64,000 bases of DNA from JAVBTT01 sp031556035 (GCA_031556035.1 JAVBTT010000001.1:102228-166227), one strand, 5' to 3'; positions 41,645 through 50,557 are shown, counted from the first letter of the stretch. Notes: generated by a model from the letters alone, not told the origin. Numbers and translations: made by a program.

Positions 41645-41751
41645 CGGGTCCCCCCGTTTTCGTAATATTGCTGCCCTGCACGGACCCCAGAGCGCTTCAA
41701 GCGATCGGTCAAATTCGTCTTTGGGCAAGAAAGTCAAAGAGAGGGAACAAA

Positions 41752-42030
41752 ATGTACGAGGACAAGAATCTCAATTGCAAGGAATGTGGCCAGGAGTTCG
41801 TGTTCACCGCCGGTGAGCAGGAGTTCTACGCCGAGCGCGGCTTTATGAACGAGCCCCAGCGCTGCAAAAACTGCCGCGATGCCCGCAAGAACGCTTCACG
41901 CGCTCCCAGGGAGTTTTTCGTGGCTACCTGCGCGTCCTGCGGCGGCGAAGCCAAGGTTCCGTTTGAGCCCAAAACCGATCGCCCTGTGTATTGCAGCGAT
42001 TGTTTTGCGCGCATGCGTGAAAACGGCTAA
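41752..42030 (+). CDS. Small zinc-ribbon protein with paired CxxC motifs
   Basis: This 92-residue protein belongs to the family of probable zinc-binding proteins with 'cysteine pair' domains. It has CKECGQEF and CKNCRDARK in the N-terminal half (with FTAGEQEFYAERGF between) and CASCGGEAKVPFEP with YCSDCFARM in the C-terminal half, so two zinc sites. Homologues are common in Clostridia, and a nucleic-acid-related role is suspected from the fold. GAGAGGGAAC lies upstream of the ATG. A hairpin terminator follows. Confidence 0.9.
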   Translation: MYEDKNLNCKECGQEFVFTAGEQEFYAERGFMNEPQRCKNCRDARKNASRAPREFFVATCASCGGEAKVPFEPKTDRPVYCSDCFARMRENG

Positions 42031-42044
42031 CTGAGATGAATGTC

Positions 42045-42070
42045 AAGCGCCCGCCTTACGGCGGGCGCTT
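42045..42070 (+). terminator. Terminator of the zinc-ribbon gene
   Basis: Stem AAGCGCCCGCC, loop TTAC, complement to 42070, followed by a poor T-tract (TTTGCC...TTTT). Confidence 0.7.
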
Positions 42071-42107
42071 TGCCATGCTTTTGTGCGCTACTAATACATC
42101 AATAACG

Positions 42108-42136
42108 TTGAAAACGGGATGCAATAATGATATACT
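42108..42136 (+). promoter_or_regulatory. Promoter of the PRTase-like gene
   Basis: TTGAAA (42108-42113), 17-bp spacer, TATACT (42131-42136). Confidence 0.72.
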
Positions 42137-42189
42137 CCATTTGGGAGAAGTCTTGGAATCGTATGTTGACTTTGAGAGGAGCGGTTATA

Positions 42190-42822
42190 GTGGAACTGAG
42201 TAAGGTACATCTGCGGGGAGATAAAAGCATCTTTGCCAATATCGCGTTCGGACATTTTGCCACGAACCATTCCCACATCAACTACTATGTGGATCTGACG
42301 GAGATCAAGACAAGCCAGCACGCCGCCAGAAAGGCCGCCTCCATACTGGCAGGGCGCTATCAGACCACCATGGTTGAGACTATCCTGTGCCTTGAGGGAA
42401 CGGAAATGCTGGGGGCGTTTATGGCCGAGGAACTCAGCCAGTCAAGCCTGATCGGTATCAATCAGGGCCAGGACATCCATGTCCTGACTCCGGAGCTCAA
42501 CAGCAACAACCAGATGATCTTCAGGGAGAACACCCAGCATATGGTGAAGGGAAAGAGCGTTGCGCTCTTCCTGTCGTCTATATCGACAGGCATGTCGGTG
42601 AACAGGGCTCTGGATTGCCTGAGCTATTACAACGGCAGACTCGCAGGCATATGCGCCGGTTTCAGCGCGGTGGGCGATGTCAACGGCATCGCCGTAAACG
42701 CAGTGTTTACTCAGCGTGATATCCCGGATTACCGCACTTATTTGCCGGAGAACTGCGAGATATGCCCGGGCACCCCGAAAATTGACGCTATAGTGAACAA
42801 CTACGGTTTTTCTGCTTTGTGA
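42190..42822 (+). CDS. Orotate phosphoribosyltransferase-like protein
   Basis: This protein of 210 residues matches a clostridial group annotated as phosphoribosyltransferase or orotate phosphoribosyltransferase-like. The N-terminal GHFATNHSHINYYVDLTEIKT pattern is characteristic. The PRPP-binding region of a type I fold is seen as KGKSVALFLSSISTGMSVNRAL (cited here only by its core SSISTGMS), where a canonical PRPP loop would have acidic residues before TG; these are absent, so catalytic activity is doubtful. I chose GTG 42190 with GAGAGGAG upstream. The role could be regulatory. It is convergent with the GH29-like gene. Confidence 0.75.
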   Translation: MELSKVHLRGDKSIFANIAFGHFATNHSHINYYVDLTEIKTSQHAARKAASILAGRYQTTMVETILCLEGTEMLGAFMAEELSQSSLIGINQGQDIHVLTPELNSNNQMIFRENTQHMVKGKSVALFLSSISTGMSVNRALDCLSYYNGRLAGICAGFSAVGDVNGIAVNAVFTQRDIPDYRTYLPENCEICPGTPKIDAIVNNYGFSAL

Positions 42823-42865
42823 TACTAGGGCATGTTCGATAACTAGCCATATGCACTCCGAAAGC

Positions 42866-42894
42866 AATGACCACCGGTCAAGCCGGTGGTCATT
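42866..42894. terminator. Hairpin between convergent genes
   Basis: Stem AATGACCACCGG, loop TCAAG, complement to 42894. It separates the PRTase-like gene (stop 42822) from the GH29-like gene (stop 42947) and probably acts in both directions. Confidence 0.68.
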
Positions 42895-42946
42895 ACTTTC
42901 TGCGCCCCCAAGGGAATCGTGGCGTTTACGAGAGGGTGTTATTGGA

Positions 42947-45900
42947 TTACTTCGCGCAAGTTACGGTGAATGTAAAGCTATAGCTCGGGAATAGAGCCGG
43001 ATACTTGACTCCCTTAACAACAGCGGTTATCGCGCCTTCCGAGGCATCCGCGTCAAAGCCCAGAACCTCAACAGCTCTATTGTCCTCAAGCACTTTGGCG
43101 CTGTAAGCCTTTCCTGAGATAGTGACGCAATTCGCCGAGGACTTCAGCGCCACATCGTCGTTAAAAACAATATGAAGCTTGCCGTCCTGAATCAGGGCGT
43201 TGGCCTCCCAGATATTGGTGTTGTACTGGAGTACCCTGATTAAGCCCTTGCCTGAGGCAACAACGGCCTGATCCTCGCTGTACGCCTCAGCTACAATATC
43301 GTAGCTGCCCGCTTCGGGGGCCGCGGCGGTGTAAATTCTGGCCTTGCCGCCGGATACCGGGAACTTGTCGCTGATCGCAGCTCCGTCTTTGGCGAGATAC
43401 GCAACCGCGTTCCTGCCGTTCAGCCCGGCTACATCGACGTTGATGTAGGCAGCCAGCGTGGACACGATTGTACCCGGATTGACAGTGACGTCCAACCTGG
43501 AGTTGGCGTCCGTGACCGCGATGTTGAGAATCTGTCCGGCGCCCGCGCCAAACGCGAACGCGAGGCGCGTGGTTCCAACACTCTGCTTGCCCAGATATTC
43601 CGACAGGATGATGATGCTGTCCTGGGTGGCGATATAATCCTGATCCTCAACAAGCGCGTTGTCGCCGTTTGTGATGCTTACCAGCCTGTTACGGTTCAGG
43701 CTCCAGCCGACTCGCACGTCGGACGGCGCGTCCTTGTTAAACTCCGCGTAGCTGGTGGCGAGCATGCTGTCGCTGTCGATCCTGAAGGCGTCGACATACA
43801 TGTAGGTGCCGTCGACCTTGACGCCCTTCAGAACATGCGCGCCCGGTTCGAGATCCTTAAGGCTCAAAACGGTCTGCTGGTATCTTATAAGCGGGTAAGC
43901 CGGATTTCTGACGGTTCTGCAGTCGACAATCCCGACATCCTTGCCGTCGAGGTAGAACTGAATCATACCCATGGAATTGGAAACCTCGGTGATGAAGCCG
44001 ACGCTTGTGCCCTCAAACGAGAACTCAAAATAGTTGCCGTTTGTGGTCGCGTATTGCACGTCCCTGTTGTAGTCGTACACTCCGGACGAGTCCGCGGACC
44101 TGTTTGAGGAGGCATACCATCCGGTTGTACCTCCGGCGGAGTTATAGTACTTGACGGAGGGGTCGGTGTTGTTGACCATGCCGCTCTCCGCGTTGGAGAC
44201 TGTGATGGTCAGAATCTGGCTTTTGGTGGTGTTGCCGTTATTGAACATGAAGTTGAGCTTGGTCGATCCCACAGCCAGCGTATCCAGCCAGGTGGGCCTG
44301 ATCAGCACGCCGGTTCCGTACGAGATATAGTCCCTGCCTTTTTCAAGGCTTGCCGCGCCGTTGAGAATTCCAAGAAGCTCGTTGCCGTTTAGTTCGATGT
44401 CGATAAGGATGGAGGTGGGGGCGTTCTTCTCATATGTCGCGGCGTCCGGGGTGATAACGCTGTTCTTATGGGCCGAGTCGATGACGCTGACGACAAAGTT
44501 TTTCATAAAGCCTTCGGTGAAATAAAGCACCAGCGTTACGTCTTCAAGAGGAAGGGTGGCCAGGAATTCCTTTTTGATGGTAAGGGTTGTCTCGCCGATC
44601 ACGAAATCCTTGCCGCTCACAAGCGCTGTCCCGTTGTACTTGACTCCGGTGGGCAGAAAGCCCTTGTCGAGGTCCATCAGATTCAGAACGATATCCTCAT
44701 GCTTGCCGGGGGCGATATCGAATGTGGCGGTCGTCTTGTCAACCAAATCGGGATCTCTGGTTGTGATCACGAATTTAGTGAAGGCCAGCGAGGAAGTTTC
44801 AACACTCTCGCCGCCGCGGGTGAAGCGGTTGACGACGCGGACCTTGTGCTTGCCGAAATCCAGCTGGTCGTTTGTGTAAAGAGCGACGCTGCTCTGGGTG
44901 CTGGTATAGTAGGCGTTGACGGTGGCGGCCGGGGTGGTCATATCGTCGATGTAGATGTCGACGTCGCCGTAAGTCCTGCCTTTGGCGGCGTAGACTGTCA
45001 CGCCCGTGCCGTAAAAGTCGAACTCGACGTAGGAGCCGTCCTTGCTGGTGGTGTGGTTGCTGCTGCTGTAAGTCCAGTCTGTGTTGTCGTTGCCGTCCTT
45101 GTCGAGGTACTTGATCATGTGCAGATAGTGGTCGTATGTGGTCATCTTCGGAAGCGGATCGCCGTCCCTGACAACCGCCTTGACGGCGCGCCAGATGTTC
45201 AGCTGATCCGGGTCAATGCGTCCGAAGCGGTTGACCTTGCCGTCCACAACGGTGACGCCGCCCAGCCCGGTTATGTTCTTGACGGTCAGAGCCGCGCGCT
45301 CCTTGGTGATTCCGGAGCTGACGCCGCCCTGTCCCCATATGTCGTACATACTGATGGACTTGCCCATGCCGCCCATGAAGAACCAGTTTACGCCCAGACC
45401 GGTGTCAACCCAGCCGTTGACGGAATTTTTTTCCGGGTTGCGCGGAGGCCTGACTGTGGGATTGAACGTGGTGCTGGAGCCTCCCTCGCCGCCCACAAAG
45501 TCCTCGTATGGCACGTTGACATTCTGAGAGCCCCCCTGGCTGCAGGAGATGATGCGGTCAGGGTTGCCCGCCTTCAGCGCACTGACCCAGGTGTGCCAGT
45601 TCCACTGCTTGCTGGCGGCCCACGCGCCGTCCTTTTTCGCGTTGGGGTTCGGGGTGAGGTCGGGGAGAATGTCGTATGTGTTGCTGGGATTATACAGCGA
45701 GTTCTCGGTCTTCCACATTCCGTCCAGCCACCAGCCGTCCAGGTACTCGCCGTAACGCTCGGACCAGTAGCCCAGGACTTCTGTCCACTTGCGCAGGTTG
45801 TCCTGCGTGAGAACCATGTCGTCATGGGTAGTGAGGCCAAAGCGCTCGGTGATATAGTAGTCGCCCTTCATGTATCCGGAGGCGGAGGCGTTGAAGCCGT

Positions 45901-47074
45901 CATAGAAGTTCAGGTGCGCGCGCTTCGGGGGGGACGCCGTGGCGTACAGTATGAACTTGATCCCCTTGGCGTGCAGGGCCTTTGCAATATCCATCGGCAG
46001 GTCGCGCGCCGTGCTGGGCGGGGTGCGCTCGCCTTCGCGGACTCCGGCGTACTCGTCGTAAACGGGGTTGTAGGCGTTATAGAAGCCGTCGTGCTGGCCG
46101 ATGGTCAGAATGACAAAGCCGGCGCCGGCGTCCTCTACATCCTTGACAAACGCGTCCACGTCAAAGGAGGTCATATAGTCATACCACTTCTCATTGGCTC
46201 CCACGCGCTCGGCGTCGTTGGAGGCGGCAAGCCACACGTAGTCGTGCATAAAGTGGAACATAAGGCCGTAGCCCGCGTCGCGGAACCAAATAACCTCGGG
46301 ATTAATCTTGGGATCCTGGACGATCGGGCCGATGGGGGCGGTCTCAACCACCGCACCCTCGCGGCCGTTGGCGTCCTTCGGGGTGATGCGAGCCTTGATG
46401 TAGCGATCCCTGTAGTAGCCGATGGTGAGCAGATCCTTCGTGCGGATGCCCTCCAGCTTTATATACTCGCCGTTCGGATTACCTATCGGAGATGCCCACC
46501 ACTCAATCGCAGTGCTGCCCTCGGCGACGCCGTCGGGGCTCGCGTAATCGTACAGCAGGTCTAGCTGGCACTTCACATAGGGCTCGCTGCCCGGGTTGTT
46601 GGCCACCACCAGCTTCTGGTTTGTGACTGCCGGGGCGTTTCCGCCCGTTACGGCAGGGATGGTCTCAGTATATGTGCGGGATATTTTTTCTTTTGTGGCG
46701 GAGGTGTAGGACACATAGAGGTTAAAGGTTATGTCCTGGAGCTGCGCCGGGGGGGCGATCAGCTGGAAGGAGACCTTGCCCGCGTTGTCCCACTGCATGG
46801 TGGAGTCTGAAATATGGTACTGCTTGATAAAGGGCGCAATTGAGGTGTTGAAGTCCACCCAGAAATCGCCAGCCGACGGGGCGGCGCTCAGGGGGGCGTC
46901 AAACACAAAGCTGACTCTGCCCGCAACGCGGTCATATTCGATACTGTAGCCGTTGGTTTCATTTGAGGCTGCGGCGGACGCCATCAGCGGCGACCCGGGG
47001 AGGAACGTGAGGAGCGTACACAGAACCATAGAAATTGCCAGTGCTTGTCTGAACTTTTTTCTAAAGCTTGTCAT
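42947..47074 (-). CDS. Secreted GH29-like (alpha-L-fucosidase family) enzyme with X2 and carbohydrate-binding-type modules
   Basis: This 1375-residue extracellular protein begins with a signal peptide (about 1-35) and a beta domain (about 40-140). The GH29-type barrel (about 250-640) follows: WFRDAGYGLMFHFMHDYVW, FDVDAFVKDVEDAGAGFVIL, IGQHDGFYNAYNP and the likely nucleophile in EYLDGWWLDGMW. The paired His of GH29 (HHDGF) is QHDGF here. After it come beta-sandwich modules (DNDWTYSSS-type, about 660-760, and about 1010-1130) and three X2-type domains with the pattern 'NKDAPSDV...ITNGDNALVEDQDY'. The C-terminal pair of domains is shared with the PL11 lyase and ends LFPSYSFTFTVT. GGGAG precedes the ATG. 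It lies at the end of the ABC transporter operon. Fucose specificity is uncertain. Confidence 0.82.
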   Translation of the reverse strand: MTSFRKKFRQALAISMVLCTLLTFLPGSPLMASAAASNETNGYSIEYDRVAGRVSFVFDAPLSAAPSAGDFWVDFNTSIAPFIKQYHISDSTMQWDNAGKVSFQLIAPPAQLQDITFNLYVSYTSATKEKISRTYTETIPAVTGGNAPAVTNQKLVVANNPGSEPYVKCQLDLLYDYASPDGVAEGSTAIEWWASPIGNPNGEYIKLEGIRTKDLLTIGYYRDRYIKARITPKDANGREGAVVETAPIGPIVQDPKINPEVIWFRDAGYGLMFHFMHDYVWLAASNDAERVGANEKWYDYMTSFDVDAFVKDVEDAGAGFVILTIGQHDGFYNAYNPVYDEYAGVREGERTPPSTARDLPMDIAKALHAKGIKFILYATASPPKRAHLNFYDGFNASASGYMKGDYYITERFGLTTHDDMVLTQDNLRKWTEVLGYWSERYGEYLDGWWLDGMWKTENSLYNPSNTYDILPDLTPNPNAKKDGAWAASKQWNWHTWVSALKAGNPDRIISCSQGGSQNVNVPYEDFVGGEGGSSTTFNPTVRPPRNPEKNSVNGWVDTGLGVNWFFMGGMGKSISMYDIWGQGGVSSGITKERAALTVKNITGLGGVTVVDGKVNRFGRIDPDQLNIWRAVKAVVRDGDPLPKMTTYDHYLHMIKYLDKDGNDNTDWTYSSSNHTTSKDGSYVEFDFYGTGVTVYAAKGRTYGDVDIYIDDMTTPAATVNAYYTSTQSSVALYTNDQLDFGKHKVRVVNRFTRGGESVETSSLAFTKFVITTRDPDLVDKTTATFDIAPGKHEDIVLNLMDLDKGFLPTGVKYNGTALVSGKDFVIGETTLTIKKEFLATLPLEDVTLVLYFTEGFMKNFVVSVIDSAHKNSVITPDAATYEKNAPTSILIDIELNGNELLGILNGAASLEKGRDYISYGTGVLIRPTWLDTLAVGSTKLNFMFNNGNTTKSQILTITVSNAESGMVNNTDPSVKYYNSAGGTTGWYASSNRSADSSGVYDYNRDVQYATTNGNYFEFSFEGTSVGFITEVSNSMGMIQFYLDGKDVGIVDCRTVRNPAYPLIRYQQTVLSLKDLEPGAHVLKGVKVDGTYMYVDAFRIDSDSMLATSYAEFNKDAPSDVRVGWSLNRNRLVSITNGDNALVEDQDYIATQDSIIILSEYLGKQSVGTTRLAFAFGAGAGQILNIAVTDANSRLDVTVNPGTIVSTLAAYINVDVAGLNGRNAVAYLAKDGAAISDKFPVSGGKARIYTAAAPEAGSYDIVAEAYSEDQAVVASGKGLIRVLQYNTNIWEANALIQDGKLHIVFNDDVALKSSANCVTISGKAYSAKVLEDNRAVEVLGFDADASEGAITAVVKGVKYPALFPSYSFTFTVTCAK

Positions 47075-47161
47075 TGACCATTCTCCCTTTCATGAACATA
47101 TATCGGCAGCAGCTTTCGCCGCAAACCTTTGAAACCAATGGAGCCTGTTTTCGCGGAGAGT

Positions 47162-47265
47162 TAATACTAATACCTGTTCAAAGACTGACCGTATCAATTT
47201 GCAAAAGCTTGCTATGTCAAGCTTTTGCAAATATCTGACGGAAGGTTTTTACATGGGATTAGAAT
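47162..47265. repeat. Palindromic repeat family B, full copy (B2)
   Basis: A near-complete palindrome of about 104 bp. The left arm starts AATACTAATACCTGTTCAAA and reaches TTTGCAAAAGCTTG; after a six-base loop (CTATGT) the right arm CAAGCTTTTGCAAA runs to ATGGGATTAGAAT. The right arm encodes the last codons and the TAA stop (47249-47251) of the oxidoreductase gene. The remaining part of the gap up to the GH29-like start (47075-47161) has no feature I can support besides its ribosome binding site. Confidence 0.8.
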
Positions 47266-48532
47266 AAAGCTCCACTCGCGCTCCGCCGACCAATCTGGAT
47301 TTCTCAGCCGCGAAGGCGGTAAAATGGCTCTCCATGGAGCGCTCTATTGACGAGGCTGCGGAAACCTCGCCGCTCTGCCTTATTAAAGATGCAAACTCTC
47401 TCATCATCTGGTTGTCCCCGCCGCCATGCCCGGAGAAATCCTCGGACAGAGTGTTCACGTCAATGATCCTGGCCTCTTTGCCAAACTCCGTAACCTTAAT
47501 GGTGTTGCTCTGTGTGTCGGCATCGATGTCGCCTCTTGTGCCCATAATCTTCATGGCCCTGTACTGTGTGCTCGTAAGCCCGCTGAGGGTCAGCGAAACC
47601 GTCGCCCCGTCCTCCAGCTCAATATTCACAACCTGATGGTCAACAACATTGTTGTCGCAGTGGTAGACGCAGCGCCCGTAGGGGCCTTCCCGAAGAGCCT
47701 CATAAACAGCTTCCTCGGTTCTTACCGGAGTCAGGACGGAGCAGGGCCAGTCTATTTTGCTGTGCCGCAGCCCTGTGAGCGTGTCGGTTATGTAGATTTT
47801 CTCCGCGTCAAACGGGCAGGCCTCCCTGGCTTCACATCCGTCCAGGCAGCGCTTTGCCGCGCCCTCCGGGGCTTTATCCCGGCGAAACAGATACAGGCCT
47901 CCAAAGGAGCTCACCGCCTTCGGCTTTTTGCCAGCCAGCCACAGCAGCACGTCAAAGTCGTGGCAGCATTTTTGCAGTATCATCGGGCTGGACTGCTCCG
48001 CGTTGCGCCAGTTCCCTCGCACAAAGCTGTGCGCCTGGTGGTAGTAGCCCACATTCTCTATCGCGTCGACCGCTACGATCTCGCCGACGCAGCCCTCGTC
48101 CAAAAGTCGCTTGATCTCGCGGTAAAACACGGTGTAGCGCAACACATGGCAGACCGCCACATGCCGCCCGCTCTCCCGCGCGGCCTTCAGTATCGCCTCA
48201 CAATCCTCCGGGTTCGGCGCGATGGGCTTTTCCAGCAACAGGTGGTAGCCCTTTTTAAGCGCCGGTATCGCGTAGACTGCGTGCAGCTGGTCGGGGGTGC
48301 AGATAAAGACTGCGTCCGCCAGCTTCTCCCGGGCTAGGAGCTCGGCGGGATCGGTGAAACAGTTTTCCGGGGCTATCCCGAAAGCTTCCGCCGCCTCGGC
48401 GACCCGCTGAGGGGAAATATCGGCCGCCGCCACAATTTTTATATCGTCCGGGAACTCCAGCGCGTAATTCGCGTAGACGTCCCGCCCGCGGTTCCCAAGG
48501 CCGATTATCGCCGCTGTTACAGGCTTGCTCAT
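47249..48532 (-). CDS. Gfo/Idh/MocA family oxidoreductase
   Basis: This 427-residue NAD(P)-dependent dehydrogenase probably acts on a sugar or sugar acid imported by the adjacent ABC system. The N-terminal Rossmann fold is shown by AAIIGLGNRGRDVYANYA, the family motif by LLLEKPIAPNPEDCEAIL, and a catalytic-type His by MILQKCCHDFDVLLWL. A cysteine-rich insert (KRCLDGCEAREACPFDAEK) is unusual and could bind a metal. I chose ATG at 48530-48532 (AAAGGAG upstream); the open frame extends into repeat A4. The final residues YSNPM and the stop codon lie in repeat B2, so the natural C-terminus may have been altered by the insertion. Confidence 0.9.
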   Translation of the reverse strand: MSKPVTAAIIGLGNRGRDVYANYALEFPDDIKIVAAADISPQRVAEAAEAFGIAPENCFTDPAELLAREKLADAVFICTPDQLHAVYAIPALKKGYHLLLEKPIAPNPEDCEAILKAARESGRHVAVCHVLRYTVFYREIKRLLDEGCVGEIVAVDAIENVGYYHQAHSFVRGNWRNAEQSSPMILQKCCHDFDVLLWLAGKKPKAVSSFGGLYLFRRDKAPEGAAKRCLDGCEAREACPFDAEKIYITDTLTGLRHSKIDWPCSVLTPVRTEEAVYEALREGPYGRCVYHCDNNVVDHQVVNIELEDGATVSLTLSGLTSTQYRAMKIMGTRGDIDADTQSNTIKVTEFGKEARIIDVNTLSEDFSGHGGGDNQMMREFASLIRQSGEVSAASSIERSMESHFTAFAAEKSRLVGGARVELYSNPM

Positions 48533-48566
48533 GGGTGTATCAACTCCTTTACAAAAGGCGTGTGTT

Positions 48567-48730
48567 GCTCCGCTCTTCGATATGTCAAGCTGCGCTCGGC
48601 CTGCCGCTCCGTCCCCTCCTGCGTAGGCTGCGCCTACTACGGCGGGTACTGCGCTTTGTTTCAAAATATCCCGCCTCGTGCGCTTCGCTGCTCCTTGGAT
48701 ATTTTGAAACTCGGCCGGCTCCGCTCTTCG
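48567..48730 (-). repeat. Structured repeat family A, copy A4 (after the ABC permease)
   Basis: This single unit is flanked by direct repeats CGAAGAGCGGAGC (minus strand; 48718-48730 and 48567-48579). It contains a perfect 14-bp hairpin GTTTCAAAATATCC (48658-48671) with its complement at 48697-48710, around the conserved core GGAGCAGCGAAGCGCA, plus a second stem GTAGGC/GCCTAC. It begins directly at the permease stop, in the same orientation as that gene, as in the other copies. Confidence 0.8.
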
Positions 48731-49561
48731 TTATCCCTTAACCGCCCCCGAGGTCATGCCCGAAATGATGTATTTCTGTCCTAAAAGGTACACAATAATA
48801 ATCGGGGCGATTATCATCACCATGTTGGCGCACACGAGGTTCCAGTCCCGCATGTGAGCGCCGAAGAAATTGTATACGGACGTAGTCATCGGCAGCTTTT
48901 TCGAGTCGTTTATGACATAGAACGGTAAAATAAAGTCGTTCCATGAGTTCATAAAATTCAGTATTACCACCGTAACCGTAACCGGCTTCATCAGCGGGAA
49001 AACCACCTTGAAAAACAGCCGGAAGCCGGTGCAGCCGTCTATCACCGCCGCCTCGTCCAGCTCGCGCGGCACAGTGCCGATAAACCCATAATACAGAAAG
49101 ACCGAAAAAGGCAGCACAAGCGCCGTAAACAGAAATATTACGCCGAAGTAGCTGTTTGTGAGGTGCAGGTATTTCAGAACAAATACGGCTGGTACCATGT
49201 TCAGCGGGGCAACAAGCCCGACAAGAAAATAGATGTACGCGGCCCTGAACCCGCGCTCCTTTTTGCGCCTGGACATTACAAAGGACGCGGTGGAGGCGCC
49301 GAACAGGGCTAAAACGACAGTGCCGGTGGCTATAATTATACTGGACAAAAGGCTCCAGCCCAGCTTTGCGCTCTCTATGACCGTTGCGTAGTTGGAAAAC
49401 AACAGTTCACTCGGCCAGGCAAAGTTCATAAGGTCGGCTTCTCCCGAGGTTTTCACCGAGTTTATCAGCATCAGCGCCAGCGGGATGAATATCAGCAGGC
49501 TTACACCCCACATAAGAAGCGCCTTTATTATGTTTATCGCTCTTCTTTTGGCGCCCATCAT
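48731..49561 (-). CDS. Carbohydrate ABC transporter permease, MalG type
   Basis: This 276-residue inner-membrane subunit has six hydrophobic segments and the EAA loop ELDEAAVIDGCTGFRLFFKVVFPL, where the ATPase docks, and ends with the typical ISGMTSGAVKG. It pairs with the MalF-type permease just upstream (four-base ATGA overlap) to form the channel of a CUT1-family sugar importer. The stop codon coincides with the border of repeat A4. Confidence 0.95.
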   Translation of the reverse strand: MMGAKRRAINIIKALLMWGVSLLIFIPLALMLINSVKTSGEADLMNFAWPSELLFSNYATVIESAKLGWSLLSSIIIATGTVVLALFGASTASFVMSRRKKERGFRAAYIYFLVGLVAPLNMVPAVFVLKYLHLTNSYFGVIFLFTALVLPFSVFLYYGFIGTVPRELDEAAVIDGCTGFRLFFKVVFPLMKPVTVTVVILNFMNSWNDFILPFYVINDSKKLPMTTSVYNFFGAHMRDWNLVCANMVMIIAPIIIVYLLGQKYIISGMTSGAVKG

Positions 49562-50433
49562 GGTTCCTCCTTAGCCGCCCTGTTCATACCCCGCAGCACC
49601 GAGAACGCCACCGCGCAGGTGAACACGAACATCACGAGTCCCAGCGCCGTTGAAAATCCATAGCGCCCGGAAGAGTATTCCTTGAACACCGACGTGTTCA
49701 GAACCTCTGTGGCTCCGGCGGGACCGCCGTTTGTAAGCACGAAAACCAGGTCGAAGACCTTCAGACCGGCAATTATATTCAGAATCAGGTTGATCGTTAT
49801 CGACGGCAGCATCTGGGGTATGACGATGTACCAGAGTTTTTTCCAGTAGCCGGCGCCGTCGATGTCCGCCGCCTCCATGTAATCCTCCGATATGGCCTGC
49901 AGGCCGGCGATATAGATGACCATATTCTGGCCGAAAAGCCGCCAAACCTCCACGAACATAACAGCTCCCAGCGCGGTCGCCATACTTCCCAGCCAGTCCT
50001 TGGCCAGGGAGTCCAGGCCTATGGAGCGCAGGAATTGGTTGAGCACGCCGTTGTCAAGAGAGTATATCGAGGTGAAAATCAGCCCAAGCACCAGCGGAGC
50101 CAGCATCACAGGCAGAAAAAAAACGGTGCGCAGCCCGTCGCGCGTCCGAAACTTTGTATTCAGTGTCAAAGCCAGTGAAAACCCCAGAATATTTTTAAGA
50201 ACCGTGGTTATCACCGCAAAAAAGATTGTATTCAGGATGACTTTGAGATATCTTTGTGTGGTGAATATCTGCACAAAGTGGTCAAAGCCGACAAAGCGCA
50301 GATTTGTGCCCATCGAGTTCCAGCTTGTAAACGACATGGCAAGACCGATAGCGCTGGGCAGAACAAAAAACACAGTATAAAACGCGAGGGCGAAAACAAG
50401 GAAGTAAGCCGGATATACCCGTTTTGGCTGCAT
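49558..50433 (-). CDS. Carbohydrate ABC transporter permease, MalF type
   Basis: This 291-residue inner-membrane subunit has six hydrophobic segments and the EAA loop YMEAADIDGAGYWKKLWYIVIPQ. I chose ATG at 50431-50433 (GGAGGGG just upstream, N-terminus MQPKRVYPAYFLVFALAFY); the longer frame to 50520 has no good start site. It follows the binding-protein gene by 124 bases. The ATPase subunit is not encoded in this locus; CUT1 importers often use a shared MsmK-type ATPase. Confidence 0.95.
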   Translation of the reverse strand: MQPKRVYPAYFLVFALAFYTVFFVLPSAIGLAMSFTSWNSMGTNLRFVGFDHFVQIFTTQRYLKVILNTIFFAVITTVLKNILGFSLALTLNTKFRTRDGLRTVFFLPVMLAPLVLGLIFTSIYSLDNGVLNQFLRSIGLDSLAKDWLGSMATALGAVMFVEVWRLFGQNMVIYIAGLQAISEDYMEAADIDGAGYWKKLWYIVIPQMLPSITINLILNIIAGLKVFDLVFVLTNGGPAGATEVLNTSVFKEYSSGRYGFSTALGLVMFVFTCAVAFSVLRGMNRAAKEEP

Positions 50434-50557
50434 AAGACCCCTCCGTTCAGGTGGTGGGAGGCTTCCCGGCGGCTGCTCTTGCAACTGCTTGCCAAGCTCG
50501 ACTGGAGCTCGGTCAGTCATTTTCAGCCGCCGGAAAGCCGAAGGTTCGCTTAATTTT

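Noticed and set aside
44468..46564. Long plus-strand frame (698 codons)
   Set aside because: Antisense to the GH29-like gene; Val/Ala/Gly-rich shadow frame.
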